Origin: Candidatus Gastranaerophilales bacterium
Lineage (GTDB): Bacteria > Cyanobacteriota > Vampirovibrionia > Gastranaerophilales > Gastranaerophilaceae
Reading direction: 5' to 3'
DNA length: 50,852 nt
Assembly (NCBI GenBank): GCA_947588755.1
Contig: CANPZB010000007.1
Location: 1 to 50,852, forward strand
Positions 33,938 through 43,633 of the stretch are shown piece after piece. The notes beneath the pieces were generated by a model that saw nothing but the letters and a program-made list of their open reading frames with translations, was not told the DNA's origin and searched no databases. Both the position numbers and the translations under genes were made by a program. Position 1 is the first letter of the stretch. Each line of letters begins with the position of its first letter.

Positions 33938-34849
33938 ATGAAAAAGTTTTTGGTTGTTCTGTTTTTTATATTTTTTATATCGGGTATTAGCTACGGGCAG
34001 GAAGAATTGCAAACCTGCAGTGCATCCAATCTGCCTTCTTCGGAAATAGAAGTTTTCAGCGAAAAAAATAACTTTGGATTAAGAACAAAAAGCGGAGAAA
34101 TTCTTGTTAATCCGCAATATAAAAAAATAATACGACTCGGAAATTCCTCATGGATTATTCAAAGACGTACACGTTTCGGAATGATGGATAATTGCGGAAA
34201 TTATCTGGTTGAACCTAAATACTCTCATTCGGAAAGAGTTTTGGGTAAATATGCAAAATTCGGTAACGATGATGATTACGGATTTTATAGTGCTGACGGT
34301 AAATTAATTCTTCCGCATATTTATTCCAAAATTGATTTGCTTTTCGGCGGTATGCTGCTTACATATAAAGATTATAAATACGGTGTTATGGACTTGAAAG
34401 GTAATCAAATTCTTGAAAACAAATTTGATGATATTTATATGCCAAAGCCTAATATAATGCGTATTCAGTACGAGGGCAACTGGTATGAAATAGAAAGAAT
34501 TGCCTCACAACAACTTGAATTGCCTGATGATATTACAAAAGTGAAAGATGATGAAAATTTTAAAGTTACAAACTTAATTACTGATACCGGTGTTGTTTCC
34601 GGGTATTCGTTTTTGACTTTTACCGATTATCTTATTAAATTGTTTTCGTCAATATCACCCGCTCATGAAGAAACTATTGATGAACTTATGCTTTCTAAAG
34701 GTGCAGATACCGTTTCCATTTTCATTAAATTATCCTGGCTTCCCAGATATCCTTTCACTTATGCAAAAAAATATTATACCCATGTAAGAAACCCATATAA
34801 CGGCCCGTTATCCGAATTCCGTCATAAATTAAAAAAGAAACTTAAGTAA
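33938..34849 (+). CDS. Exported WG-repeat protein
   Basis: A 303-residue protein with a signal peptide (residues 1-20, ending SYGQEE). Four or five degenerate WG repeats lie in about 30-190: NFGLRTKSGEILVNPQYKKI, RFGMMDNCGNYLVEPKY, DYGFYSADGKLILPHIY, KYGVMDLKGNQILENKF. Here the second aromatic position is F or Y with G, not W. The C-terminal 110 residues are predicted helical and unlike any family I know. No ribosome site is visible, and TATTAT lies exactly six bases before the ATG, so the mRNA may be leaderless. Function is unknown; WG proteins usually mediate binding. Confidence 0.85.
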   Translation: MKKFLVVLFFIFFISGISYGQEELQTCSASNLPSSEIEVFSEKNNFGLRTKSGEILVNPQYKKIIRLGNSSWIIQRRTRFGMMDNCGNYLVEPKYSHSERVLGKYAKFGNDDDYGFYSADGKLILPHIYSKIDLLFGGMLLTYKDYKYGVMDLKGNQILENKFDDIYMPKPNIMRIQYEGNWYEIERIASQQLELPDDITKVKDDENFKVTNLITDTGVVSGYSFLTFTDYLIKLFSSISPAHEETIDELMLSKGADTVSIFIKLSWLPRYPFTYAKKYYTHVRNPYNGPLSEFRHKLKKKLK

Positions 34850-34908
34850 CCTGTCATATTCTTTAGGCTGATTAAAATTATTCCGAAATATATTTTAATT
34901 TATTTGAG

Positions 34909-35217
34909 ATGATTAAAGAATTGAATGAAGCTAACTATAATGACAATGTGAAGTCGGGTTTAAAACTGGTGGAGTTTTATGCACCGTGGTGCGGATATTG
35001 CAAAAAACAAAGACCCGTGTTGGAGGAACTTTCTTTAAATAATATATGGATTGGTACAGTTAATTCGGATAAAAATCCTAACCTTGTGCAAGAAAACAAT
35101 ATATCGGGTTTTCCTACGTTTTTGCTGTATAAAAACGGCAAAGTTATCGCATCTTTAACGGGATATCATGAAAAATCACAACTGTTATCAAGCCTTATGT
35201 CACATTTAAAATATTAA
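34909..35217 (+). CDS. Thioredoxin-like protein
   Basis: A 102-residue thioredoxin-fold protein with an active site WCGYC (about residues 28-32: FYAPWCGYCKKQRPVLEEL), not the WCGPC of standard thioredoxin. The cis-Pro loop is GFPTFLLYKNGK. The reactive site is intact, so it should reduce or exchange disulfides, and there is no signal peptide. Only a weak ribosome site (TTGAG) is seen. It follows the WG-repeat gene by 59 bases and has a strong terminator. It could be the housekeeping thioredoxin or a specialised redoxin; a second gene would decide. Confidence 0.92.
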   Translation: MIKELNEANYNDNVKSGLKLVEFYAPWCGYCKKQRPVLEELSLNNIWIGTVNSDKNPNLVQENNISGFPTFLLYKNGKVIASLTGYHEKSQLLSSLMSHLKY

Positions 35218-35220
35218 AAA

Positions 35221-35269
35221 ACAAAGACCTTTTACATTTATCGTGTAAAAAGTCTTTGTTTCATTTTTA
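35221..35269. terminator. Strong hairpin terminator
   Basis: ACAAAGAC pairs with GTCTTTGT, with TTTTACA/TGTAAAA continuing inside; a T-rich tail (TTCATTTTTA) follows on the plus strand and the AsmA-like gene ends just beyond, so it can serve both strands. Confidence 0.88.
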
Positions 35270-35279
35270 TTTGTTATTA

Positions 35280-38200
35280 TTATTTATCTTTCTTTCTTCT
35301 GAAAAACCTGATTAATCTGTTTTTCAATTTGGCATCTTCTTTGGCTTTGAGTTCCTGAGCCTGCATAATTTGTTCATAAGTAGCATTAGCCGGGTCATCA
35401 ACAATAGAAGGGTCAGGCAATGCAGCTACAAAATTTTCGGCATTTTCAATATCACTATCCAAAGCCAGCCACTTGAATGATTTAATCAGTGACAACGGTT
35501 TTGCGACATCACCTCTTAATATTACCTGAAATTTTGTAGTACTCATTGAATTAAAATCTTTATCAAAATCAGGAATAGCATCCATTTCAGCCTGTGAAAC
35601 CTGTTCACAGAAGAATTGGAAAGCTTTTGCTGCCATGACATTTAATCCGGGTGTAACTTTTACAAGATTTATCGGGTTTACGGCAGCCAGAGGCCCGAGC
35701 ATATTAGATACTTGTGAACCCAGTTTACCGCGTAACCTTATATCGGCTGTGTTTGTCAACAGGTTCATATTACCTTCAATGTTCAAGCACATTACATCAC
35801 CTTTTGTATTAATGGGAGTGAGGTTCGCAATACCGTTTTTGAAATCCAAATGACCTTGCATTAAGTTAAAATGCGATGTCTGTATACTTGTAATTGAATT
35901 AATAATTCCGCCGATGGTTGTTTTGAAAAATTCCGATTCACGGATATTTTCCGCAAGTATAAGGTTTTCTATTTTACCGAAAGGCCCTAATTGACCTTCT
36001 TTTATATTAAACGTAACCTCACCGCCAAGACTTTTCATTTGAGCGTTATAATCAGGTGCGGCTCCGTCTATCGTAATATCAGTTTCAAAATCAAGTGTAC
36101 CGGAAAGTGCATCCTTCATATTTGCCAGAACCAGAAGTGATTTTTCAACATCAAAATTATTTCCTCTTAATCTTGCTCTTACATTCGTATTCAAAAGATT
36201 AACAAGAACGTTGCCGCGAACATGACCGTCATCAATTGCGGTGGTGTTTATATTATCAATATTCAATATATTTTTTGCCAAACCGATATTGCCCGTTGTG
36301 TTTTTAAGAGTAAGAGGCGGGACATTTATTGTTTTTAAATTAAAGTGTCCCGAACGAATATTAACAGGTATATCAGCCTGATTAGATGCGGTTTGTGTTG
36401 ATGGTGAAGCGGGAACTAATTTCATTGCTGCATCACTTACTTTCATTAACTTTTCGACATCTGTTAAGTTTGAAAATATGTTTAAATCAAAAATTCTTAT
36501 TACACTCGAGGGATTTAAGTCAATATTACCGTTAATTTTTAAGTCGGAATTATTTAATAGCAGTTGATTTAAAGCGAATGAAAGAGTTTTTCCTCTAAAG
36601 TCGATATCTGCATTGTCAAGAGTCAGGAATAAATCGGGAATTGATACATTCTTAATGTTAAATTTTCCTCTTGTTCTTGGTGATGCGGATTTCCCGAATA
36701 CCGAAAGATGACCGCCCGCCGTTAATGCGGAATTTTTTAACCCGCAAAGAGATATCTCCAAATCTTTCGGGATGTTAAATTTAATCAGGTTTATGAACGG
36801 CTCGGGAGTGTCAAGGTTAACTATCGTACCTGAAATTCCCGCTATTTCTTTTGTATTGCTCATATTTTCGTCAAAGTCATCTCCAAAACCGGCAAATGCT
36901 TTAATATACATACCTGTTTCTTTTATTTTTATACGATTTTTCTTGAAATCAATTTTTGTTTGAATTACGGAAGGCTTGCCTACAACATTTTTAATATCAA
37001 CGGGTGTTATATTATTGTTTGCGTCGGCATAAATTTGGCTTATCAAATTCTGACGTTTGTCGTTACCTTTTAGTGAAAGTTTAAACGGTATTTCCCCGTT
37101 TGCTTTTATAAAAGGTGCTGCCATATCGCCTGCCAATTGTTTCAAATCTGCCGCTTTTAAATATCCGTCGGCTTTAAAATCTACCAGCGGTCTTTTTAAG
37201 TATTCGGTAATCTTTCCTTCAAAATTAACCGCTGAAATGTTATTCAACTTTAACACCGAAGTATCAAGAGTGATATTTTCAGGGTCAATTCTTACCGAAA
37301 GAACAGGATTACTTAAGGTTGATTTTGTAGCGGGGATTTGAAGATTAAACTTGCTGTTTACGACAGAACCCAAATAAGATTCGCTGTCTTTGTTAAAATT
37401 AACTGATAATTTGTCGTTATTTATGATAAAATTATTGTTTACGTCTCTAAAAACAACATCTCTTATGCCTAAATCAAGATAAGCGTTAGGATTATTAAGT
37501 CTGCCGTGAATTGCGGCATTTAGCGACAACAATGCATTATCAAGACTGAATGATTTTTTAATATCGGAAGGTGCAAATGCGGCAAATAATCCGTGTAATG
37601 GTAAGTTTTCCGTTTTTACCGTTATATCGGCATTTGCATTTTTGTCTATCTTGCCTTCAGTTTTTATCAATGCTCCGTTAATATTAATATAAGTGTCTTT
37701 TATATTAAGCATATTGTTTTCAAAAATGAAATTTGAATTGATGTCTTTTAATATAAGTCCTGCGGTTTTGTAAGAAATATCACCGTCACGAACAATAATT
37801 GCACCGTCTGATTTCATTTTTTTGAAGTTGGTTTTTATATTTGTATTTGCCGTGAAATATCCGTTTGCATGTACATCTTTCAAATCGTTTTTGATATGCA
37901 GAGTGTCAAGAAAAGCCTTACTTAATTTTATTACATCATTAAATAGGATTTTTTGAGAAGTCATATTTAAGTTGATAAAAGGTTTTTTGCCGTAGCCTAT
38001 TATCCCTTTTATTTTGAAATTTTCTTTGTCGGCGATATATATATCCGAATTTGTTTTTACCGATTTGCCCGTGAAAATCGCATTGAAGTTACTGTATGGC
38101 AGTTGTAACCCCGACAAATTCATCGTAATATCGTTGATATTAACAAACCCACGCATTCTCAGGGCATTGTCTTTCATACGTATTTTTAATTTAGTATTTA

Positions 38201-38996
38201 CGTTTGCTTTCAAATCGTAGTCTCTGTATACTGTTACGGGGTTTACGAAAGGTAACTCGACTCTTTCCGCGGGGTCGTCTTCTTCATCAAGTTTAACAGC
38301 GGGCGGAATAAACGAATTTATACTGATTTTTGCATTGATATTTTCGTTTTCGTCGCTCATTAATCTGGCATCTGTTTTAACTTTAAATGTCTTGCCGTTG
38401 TTATATTCAAGTGCGATTTTATCACCTTTTAGGGCAAGTTTATGACCTGATTTAAGGTCATTGACAAGAACTATATAATCATTGATGTTAAAATTAACGA
38501 CTTTTATTTTTATCCATGAAGGGTCAAATTGAAAAGAACTTGACGTTTCAATAGGCGGTTTTTCCGCGGCAATACGTTTTTGCGTATTTAATATATCTTC
38601 AATAACTCTGACTATTTTAAATTGTTCATCATTGACAATATCAAGATTAATTTGGGGGTTATCAATTTCGACCTCGGAAACTTTAACGGTTAACAGAAAC
38701 AAACTCGGCAGCGAAACTTTAGCTTTGAAAGAGTTTGTATGGAAAAGCAGCGAGCCGTCGGGAAGATTTAAGCTGATATTGTCGGCTTTAATTCCCGCAC
38801 CCAATAGCGGTGTTGTAATTAAACGTGCATTATTAAAGTCCAAAGACATTTTGGTCTGTTCGGTTACAATTTTTTGAATATCTTCTTTGTAGCAGTCCAA
38901 ATCAATAAATCGCGGAAGTGCAAATAAAAATTCCGCATATAATGTGAATAATGTCGCAAATATTACTATTGCAAAATATTTAAAAAATTTTTTCAT
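35280..38996 (-). CDS. AsmA/TamB-like giant envelope protein (1238 aa)
   Basis: A 1238-residue AsmA-like protein, the largest complete gene here. An N-terminal helix (about 5-27) anchors it and an AsmA-like start domain follows (IDLDCYKEDIQKIVTEQTKM, then TTPLLGAGIKADNISLNLPD). The body is a long beta-rich repeat; the AsmA2/DUF748-like C-terminus (about 1000-1180) has GTLDFETDITIDG, GGEVTFNIKEGQLGPFGKIE and LNIEGNMNLLTNTADIRLRG. It ends in a basic tail. Such proteins bridge the inner and outer membrane for lipid transport. A GGGG site precedes the ATG. It is a paralogue of the 932-residue protein upstream. Confidence 0.9.
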   Translation of the reverse strand: MKKFFKYFAIVIFATLFTLYAEFLFALPRFIDLDCYKEDIQKIVTEQTKMSLDFNNARLITTPLLGAGIKADNISLNLPDGSLLFHTNSFKAKVSLPSLFLLTVKVSEVEIDNPQINLDIVNDEQFKIVRVIEDILNTQKRIAAEKPPIETSSSFQFDPSWIKIKVVNFNINDYIVLVNDLKSGHKLALKGDKIALEYNNGKTFKVKTDARLMSDENENINAKISINSFIPPAVKLDEEDDPAERVELPFVNPVTVYRDYDLKANVNTKLKIRMKDNALRMRGFVNINDITMNLSGLQLPYSNFNAIFTGKSVKTNSDIYIADKENFKIKGIIGYGKKPFINLNMTSQKILFNDVIKLSKAFLDTLHIKNDLKDVHANGYFTANTNIKTNFKKMKSDGAIIVRDGDISYKTAGLILKDINSNFIFENNMLNIKDTYININGALIKTEGKIDKNANADITVKTENLPLHGLFAAFAPSDIKKSFSLDNALLSLNAAIHGRLNNPNAYLDLGIRDVVFRDVNNNFIINNDKLSVNFNKDSESYLGSVVNSKFNLQIPATKSTLSNPVLSVRIDPENITLDTSVLKLNNISAVNFEGKITEYLKRPLVDFKADGYLKAADLKQLAGDMAAPFIKANGEIPFKLSLKGNDKRQNLISQIYADANNNITPVDIKNVVGKPSVIQTKIDFKKNRIKIKETGMYIKAFAGFGDDFDENMSNTKEIAGISGTIVNLDTPEPFINLIKFNIPKDLEISLCGLKNSALTAGGHLSVFGKSASPRTRGKFNIKNVSIPDLFLTLDNADIDFRGKTLSFALNQLLLNNSDLKINGNIDLNPSSVIRIFDLNIFSNLTDVEKLMKVSDAAMKLVPASPSTQTASNQADIPVNIRSGHFNLKTINVPPLTLKNTTGNIGLAKNILNIDNINTTAIDDGHVRGNVLVNLLNTNVRARLRGNNFDVEKSLLVLANMKDALSGTLDFETDITIDGAAPDYNAQMKSLGGEVTFNIKEGQLGPFGKIENLILAENIRESEFFKTTIGGIINSITSIQTSHFNLMQGHLDFKNGIANLTPINTKGDVMCLNIEGNMNLLTNTADIRLRGKLGSQVSNMLGPLAAVNPINLVKVTPGLNVMAAKAFQFFCEQVSQAEMDAIPDFDKDFNSMSTTKFQVILRGDVAKPLSLIKSFKWLALDSDIENAENFVAALPDPSIVDDPANATYEQIMQAQELKAKEDAKLKNRLIRFFRRKKDK

Positions 38997-39072
38997 ATTT
39001 CATACCCCTGATTTTAATCTTTTTACATATTAGCACAAAAGATTAAATATTTCAGGAAATATGAAAAATTAT

Positions 39073-39642
39073 TCAGTCGATATCTTTTTCCACAACAGGC
39101 GGTATGGGTGAGGAAACTATAAGTTCAAGATATTTGTCGTTATCTTGCTTAACATTATTCCCTATCTGCGTGATTTCGGAATCTGATATGAAAAAGTATC
39201 TTTCGGCATATCTTAGTACCATCATACCTTTGTCGGGATGTTTTTCATATTTATAAATATTTCTTTCAAAAAAATTTCTTCCGTTTGCACTGCCGTTTTC
39301 AAGATAACTGAGTGCGGCTTTATCGCTTTTTTTGTTCTGAATAAACTTTAATAATACGTCAGTTTCAGTTTCTTCGACTTTTTTATCTTCATTATCGGCG
39401 AATTTTATCGGATTTGATACTTCGGGATAATAGTATATCGCAACCATTTTTGACCAATCTTCACGGTTTTCGTTTTTAGGGTAATACTCATTTACATAGC
39501 CCTTGTTTTCTTCCGAATAATAGCTTTTTTTGAGCAAGAAAATGTTGTTGTTAAAGTGTATTTCTTCGCATTTAGCCGTCTGTGTAAATACAAACATTGA
39601 TATAAAAAGTATTACGAGTGTGATAATAATCATTTTATTCAT
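39073..39642 (-). CDS. Exported hypothetical protein
   Basis: A 189-residue protein I do not recognise. The N-terminus is a signal peptide (residues 1-24, ending QTAKC). The mature part is charged, with aromatic clusters (VAIYYYPEVSNPIKFA) and an acidic stretch. A GGAGG site precedes the ATG, so it is well supported as a gene. It is divergent from the exported LysM-like gene, and an inverted repeat lies between them. Confidence 0.78.
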   Translation of the reverse strand: MNKMIIITLVILFISMFVFTQTAKCEEIHFNNNIFLLKKSYYSEENKGYVNEYYPKNENREDWSKMVAIYYYPEVSNPIKFADNEDKKVEETETDVLLKFIQNKKSDKAALSYLENGSANGRNFFERNIYKYEKHPDKGMMVLRYAERYFFISDSEITQIGNNVKQDNDKYLELIVSSPIPPVVEKDID

Positions 39643-39672
39643 GACAAATCCTCCGATAATATTTAAACATGG

Positions 39673-39696
39673 CAGTTCAAGTTATTAATTGAACTG
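39673..39696. promoter_or_regulatory. Inverted repeat between two divergent exported-protein genes
   Basis: CAGTTCAA-N8-TTGAACTG forms perfect 8-bp arms about 30 bases upstream of the gene at 39642 (minus). No T run follows, so an operator is likelier than a terminator. Confidence 0.5.
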
Positions 39697-39872
39697 TCGG
39701 GTAATATTAACGCGTATAAATTAAAAATGCATAAAACTGTTCGTTTTGGGGAATAAATATATTATAGCCGAATATAATTGTTAACTTTTTTTAAGCAGAA
39801 TACATCAAAAAAGGCAATTATATAATTAATATATACTTTATATATATGAGAGTATTTATTTAGGACAAATAT

Positions 39873-40718
39873 ATGTTAAACTTAGCAAAATACGGTTCAA
39901 GACCAATGAATATTTTAGGTAACGGCAGAAATGTCGGTGCAAGCCTTGTCGCCGGACATTTTCGTGGTTATCGCGGTTGTAATGTTATACCTAATAAAAC
40001 GCAAATAAATATATTTAATAATTACTCCATGCCGAATCAAAACTACGGATATTATGACAATTCGTTATCAAAAGGCGAAAAGTGGATACTTGGTATCGGC
40101 GGAGCTGTTACGGGACTTGGTGTAATATCAGGTTTATTTAATGCAATTATGACTATTTTCAAAAAAGAACCTGAAACAGTAACCGAACCTCCTGAAAATG
40201 AAAATCCTACGGTTCCCGAAAATCCCGAAACTCCTTCAGAAACCGAGACACCTGCAGCAAATCCTTTTTCTCTTGATGTAAAATCTTTTGTTGAAAAAGC
40301 AAAACAACCAAAAACATATACAGTAGCTTACCGTAACTATCCTTCGGGTATTATTACCGGTAAATACGGTGTAGCTTATGGTTCGCCTGAATATAAAGCA
40401 ATAATGAAAGCTGTTTATGAAGCAAACGGTTATGAAACAGGCAAAAATATAAGTGTCGGTGACGTGTTTGTTTTACCTGATGTTGAATTTAACGGTAAAA
40501 CGTATAGTGCGGATAAGCCTGACAGCAATGTTCCTACGGGTGTTGTAGGCAATAATTTGGAATTTGCAAAATTAAAACCGGTAACTGTGGCAAAAGATTC
40601 TACTAAATGGTATATTGTAGGTTCCGACGGCAAAAAATATAATAACGATGTATATAATACTGAACAGGAAGCACGCACAGCAATGGCAACCATATTAAAA
40701 TCTCATACAGAGGAATAG
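39873..40718 (+). CDS. Membrane-anchored protein with Pro-rich linker and LysM-like domain
   Basis: A 281-residue protein. A hydrophobic stretch at about 70-95 (ILGIGGAVTGLGVISGLFNA) follows a polar N-terminus without a signal peptide. A Pro/Glu-rich linker (about 100-130) leads to a globular part (about 150-215) with TYTVAYRNYPSG, IMKAVYEANGYETG and ISVGDVFVLP, a pattern like a divergent LysM (peptidoglycan-binding) domain; the match is weak. An AGGAC site precedes the ATG. If the linker is exposed, the C-terminal domain would lie outside or at the wall. Function unknown. Confidence 0.75.
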   Translation: MLNLAKYGSRPMNILGNGRNVGASLVAGHFRGYRGCNVIPNKTQINIFNNYSMPNQNYGYYDNSLSKGEKWILGIGGAVTGLGVISGLFNAIMTIFKKEPETVTEPPENENPTVPENPETPSETETPAANPFSLDVKSFVEKAKQPKTYTVAYRNYPSGIITGKYGVAYGSPEYKAIMKAVYEANGYETGKNISVGDVFVLPDVEFNGKTYSADKPDSNVPTGVVGNNLEFAKLKPVTVAKDSTKWYIVGSDGKKYNNDVYNTEQEARTAMATILKSHTEE

Positions 40719-40720
40719 GT

Positions 40721-41143
40721 TTATTTTTCTCTTATTTTAGAGAAATAATCGTCAAGAATTTTTCTGCATTCATCTTCATTAATACCGCCGTAGACTTTTA
40801 ATTTTGAGTTAGCGATTTTTCTAAGGTCGATTACAGAGCCGAAAGCTCCGTAATTCATGTCGTAAGCCCCGAAATAAACCGCTTTAATCCTTGAATCGAT
40901 AATTGCCCATGCACACATCGGGCAAGGCTCTAAAGTAACGTACATTATGCAGTCATTAAGCCGCCATCTGCCAAGCTTTTCTGCTGCCTTTTTAATTGCG
41001 ATTATTTCGGCATGAGCAATGACACTGTTTAATTGCTCTTTTTGATTGTATGCACATGAAATTATTTCTCCGTCTTTCATTATTACCGCACCTACTGGGA
41101 TTTCATTTTTAGCTTTCTTTGCCTGTAAAATAGCTTGCTGCAT
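40721..41143 (-). CDS. tadA: tRNA-specific adenosine deaminase
   Basis: A 140-residue zinc deaminase that makes inosine at the wobble position of tRNA-Arg(ACG). The zinc site is H44-A-E46 and P-C74-x-x-C77 (LEPCPMCAWAII), with E46 the proton donor. The ATG overlaps the stop of the sensor kinase gene (TAATG), so it is the last gene of the unit rr-hk-tadA. The coupling to a two-component system is chance or historical; the enzyme itself is housekeeping. The N-terminus is at the short end of the family. Confidence 0.93.
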   Translation of the reverse strand: MQQAILQAKKAKNEIPVGAVIMKDGEIISCAYNQKEQLNSVIAHAEIIAIKKAAEKLGRWRLNDCIMYVTLEPCPMCAWAIIDSRIKAVYFGAYDMNYGAFGSVIDLRKIANSKLKVYGGINEDECRKILDDYFSKIREK

Positions 41144-42834
41144 TAAACTTCCGCCTCTTTATTTGTTTTGGCAAGAAGCAGTGTTATTTCTGCACAAAAA
41201 CCGCATTTCTCACTGCTGTGAAGTTCTATACTTCCGCCCATTGCTTCCGTTAAACCTTTTACTATGAATAGTCCCAAACCTGTACCGCGTGTTGTTCTTG
41301 TTGTATTATCGTCAAGACGAATAAATTTCTCAAAAAGTTTGTTTAATTTGTCTTTCGGGATGACATCACATTGATTTTCCACAAATATTTTTACGTTTTC
41401 GTTGTTATAAACCGTATTGACAATAATTTTTGTCTCGGGATAAGCGTATTTTGCGGCATTTTCGAGTAGATTAACAAATATTTGAACCAATCTGTCTTTG
41501 TCGCCGATTACATAGGGTGTATTATCGGGAATATTTAGTATTATATCTTTGTTGTCCCTGTTTTTTATAAGTACTACCGCTTCTTGAATTACTTCGGGCA
41601 GCCAGACTTCTTCCGATTTTGTACGAAGTTTCATCCCTTCTATGTCGGGAACCGTCAGCAAATCTTCTATGAGTCTTTTTAGTCTTTCCGACTGTTGTTT
41701 AATTATTCTGAGAGATTTTTGTCTGGTTTCATCATCAATTACAATGTCTTGACGCATAAGTCTTGATGTGTAACCCTGTATGCTGGTAAGAGGTGTGCGT
41801 AGTTCATGGCTTACGGTATCTATCAAGTTGGAACGAAATTCGTTCAGTTGTTTAAGTTCGGCATTCTTTTTCTTTAATTGAATATATGATTTATGAATTT
41901 CCGTTGCCATTCTGTTAAATTCAAACGCGAGGAAAATAATTTCGTGCGGTGTAAAAGCGGTTGTCAAAAGTCTTATCTGCCGTTCATAGTTACCTTTTGA
42001 AATGGCAATAATACCTTTAAAGAGTTGTCTTATATTTATATAAAGATAATATGTGTAAAGTCCGACAACGAAAATTATAGTCAGTGTTGCCAAAAGGCAG
42101 GAAAGTATTATTTTTAAACTGTTGTCGGTAATGGCTTTTTGCGTAACTTTTTCGGTTGTGTTAACTATAATCGTAATATTCGGGTTTTCTTTTTTTACAT
42201 AAACCAAAGGCTGATTTTTTACATCACCGAAAATAATGGGTTTATCGGTTTTAAGCCTTTTGGGTAAAAGCGAAATAGTTTTATTATATGCTTCTTCGGT
42301 GTAGTTATGAGCCGCAAGCAGGTATCCGTCGTTTGTAAGAACATATATTTGTCTGTTATCATTGCTGAGAGATTTAAAAAGTTCGTCTTTTACGGAATCG
42401 ATTTTGTATGTTGCGACAAGATAGCTGTTGTTATCTATTTTTACGGGAATTGTAGCTTTTTTGTTTGCTCTGTTAAATTCTTGAATTTTTTTCAACTGCT
42501 GTTCATTTTTTACTATTTCAAGTTTTTCACAGTCGGATAATTTCTCTTTGAGGGAGTCAAGATATTTTTTTTGTATTGAAGGTGATTTGAGGTATTCAAG
42601 CGAAAAAGCCGCCTGTCGTAAATTATTTGTTATTGTGTCGGAGAAAAAATCTATTTCATCCGAAACCATATTTGCAATAAGAACGGCATTTTCTCTAAGC
42701 TGATACCTTACGGAGTGCTGGTTGATATTGTTTATGATAAACCCGCTTATCGTTGTCGGGATTACAACCGCAAAAATAAAGACTATAGCAATTTGTTCAA
42801 CTATTTTAAGCCGTTTGAATTTAAACATTTCCAT
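41143..42834 (-). CDS. Membrane sensor histidine kinase with periplasmic sensor and HAMP
   Basis: A 563-residue kinase. The first helix (about 14-36) and second helix (about 240-268) enclose a periplasmic sensor of about 200 residues that resembles a dCache-like fold (a YVLTNDGYLLAAHN strand near 163). HAMP is about 270-320, HisKA has H343 in VSHELRTPLTSIQGY, and HATPase_c has the N-box LLENAAKYAY, G1 and GTGLGLFIV. An AAGGG site precedes the ATG. It is three bases after its regulator, so the two form one operon. The signal is unknown. Confidence 0.93.
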   Translation of the reverse strand: MEMFKFKRLKIVEQIAIVFIFAVVIPTTISGFIINNINQHSVRYQLRENAVLIANMVSDEIDFFSDTITNNLRQAAFSLEYLKSPSIQKKYLDSLKEKLSDCEKLEIVKNEQQLKKIQEFNRANKKATIPVKIDNNSYLVATYKIDSVKDELFKSLSNDNRQIYVLTNDGYLLAAHNYTEEAYNKTISLLPKRLKTDKPIIFGDVKNQPLVYVKKENPNITIIVNTTEKVTQKAITDNSLKIILSCLLATLTIIFVVGLYTYYLYINIRQLFKGIIAISKGNYERQIRLLTTAFTPHEIIFLAFEFNRMATEIHKSYIQLKKKNAELKQLNEFRSNLIDTVSHELRTPLTSIQGYTSRLMRQDIVIDDETRQKSLRIIKQQSERLKRLIEDLLTVPDIEGMKLRTKSEEVWLPEVIQEAVVLIKNRDNKDIILNIPDNTPYVIGDKDRLVQIFVNLLENAAKYAYPETKIIVNTVYNNENVKIFVENQCDVIPKDKLNKLFEKFIRLDDNTTRTTRGTGLGLFIVKGLTEAMGGSIELHSSEKCGFCAEITLLLAKTNKEAEV

Positions 42835-42837
42835 AAT

Positions 42838-43551
42838 TTACCCTTGTGCAAACGGTGTCAGCTTATAACCCACATTAGTTACCGTGTGTAAATACTTCGG
42901 ATTTTTTGTATCAGGCTCAATTTTATTCCTTAACCCGCCTACATGAACCCTGAGCATACGAACATCTTCATTGCTGTCATATCCCCAAACTTCATCAAGT
43001 AAAGTCGCAAGCGTTACCGGATTATTAAAATGCTGCATAAGACAGTATAAAATTTCAAACTCGGTCGGAGTCAATTTTACTTTTTTGTTAACTATAACGC
43101 ATTCAAGTGTTTCGGGAAAAATTTGTATATCGCCCACATTTAATACTTCATCCGAAAGCGAAGTATTATCTTCAGTTTGATTTCTGCGTAAAAGCACTCT
43201 TATCCGTAAAAGCACCTCCTGAACGTCAAAAGGTTTTACAAGATAATCGTCGGCACCGCAGTCAAATCCTTCCGTTTTATCGTCAATAGTACCTTTTGCC
43301 GTCAACATTAAAACGGGAATTGAAAGTTTTGCCTGACGAATATTCTTGCAAACATCAAAACCGTTCATTTTAGGCATCATTACGTCAAGCAATATTAAAT
43401 CATAAGTGTTGTTGAGAGCTTTATTAAGCCCTTCCAAACCGTCTTTTGCACTGTCAACGAAATACCCGCTCTGACTGATGTCAAATTCCAGAAGTTCTCT
43501 GATTTCTTCGTCATCATCTACTATCAAAATCCTTTTTTGTTTGTCAGCCAT
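42838..43551 (-). CDS. OmpR/PhoB-type response regulator
   Basis: A 237-residue regulator with a receiver (VDDDEE; phospho-acceptor D56 in LILLDVMMPKMNG; LTAKG; VKPF) and a winged-helix DNA-binding domain (about 140-232: LTPTEFEILYCLMQH, then EDVRMLRVHVGGLRNKIEPD). The DNA-recognition helix resembles that of the cyanobacterial RpaB/ManR group, but not enough to name it. GAGGGG precedes the ATG. The cognate kinase is immediately downstream. Confidence 0.95.
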   Translation of the reverse strand: MADKQKRILIVDDDEEIRELLEFDISQSGYFVDSAKDGLEGLNKALNNTYDLILLDVMMPKMNGFDVCKNIRQAKLSIPVLMLTAKGTIDDKTEGFDCGADDYLVKPFDVQEVLLRIRVLLRRNQTEDNTSLSDEVLNVGDIQIFPETLECVIVNKKVKLTPTEFEILYCLMQHFNNPVTLATLLDEVWGYDSNEDVRMLRVHVGGLRNKIEPDTKNPKYLHTVTNVGYKLTPFAQG

Positions 43552-43633
43552 ATTTTCACCCCTCGGTAAATTTTTATTTAATTTTATTAAAATTGTATCC
43601 CGTTTTCAATTAAATATAAAGATTTATATAGTT

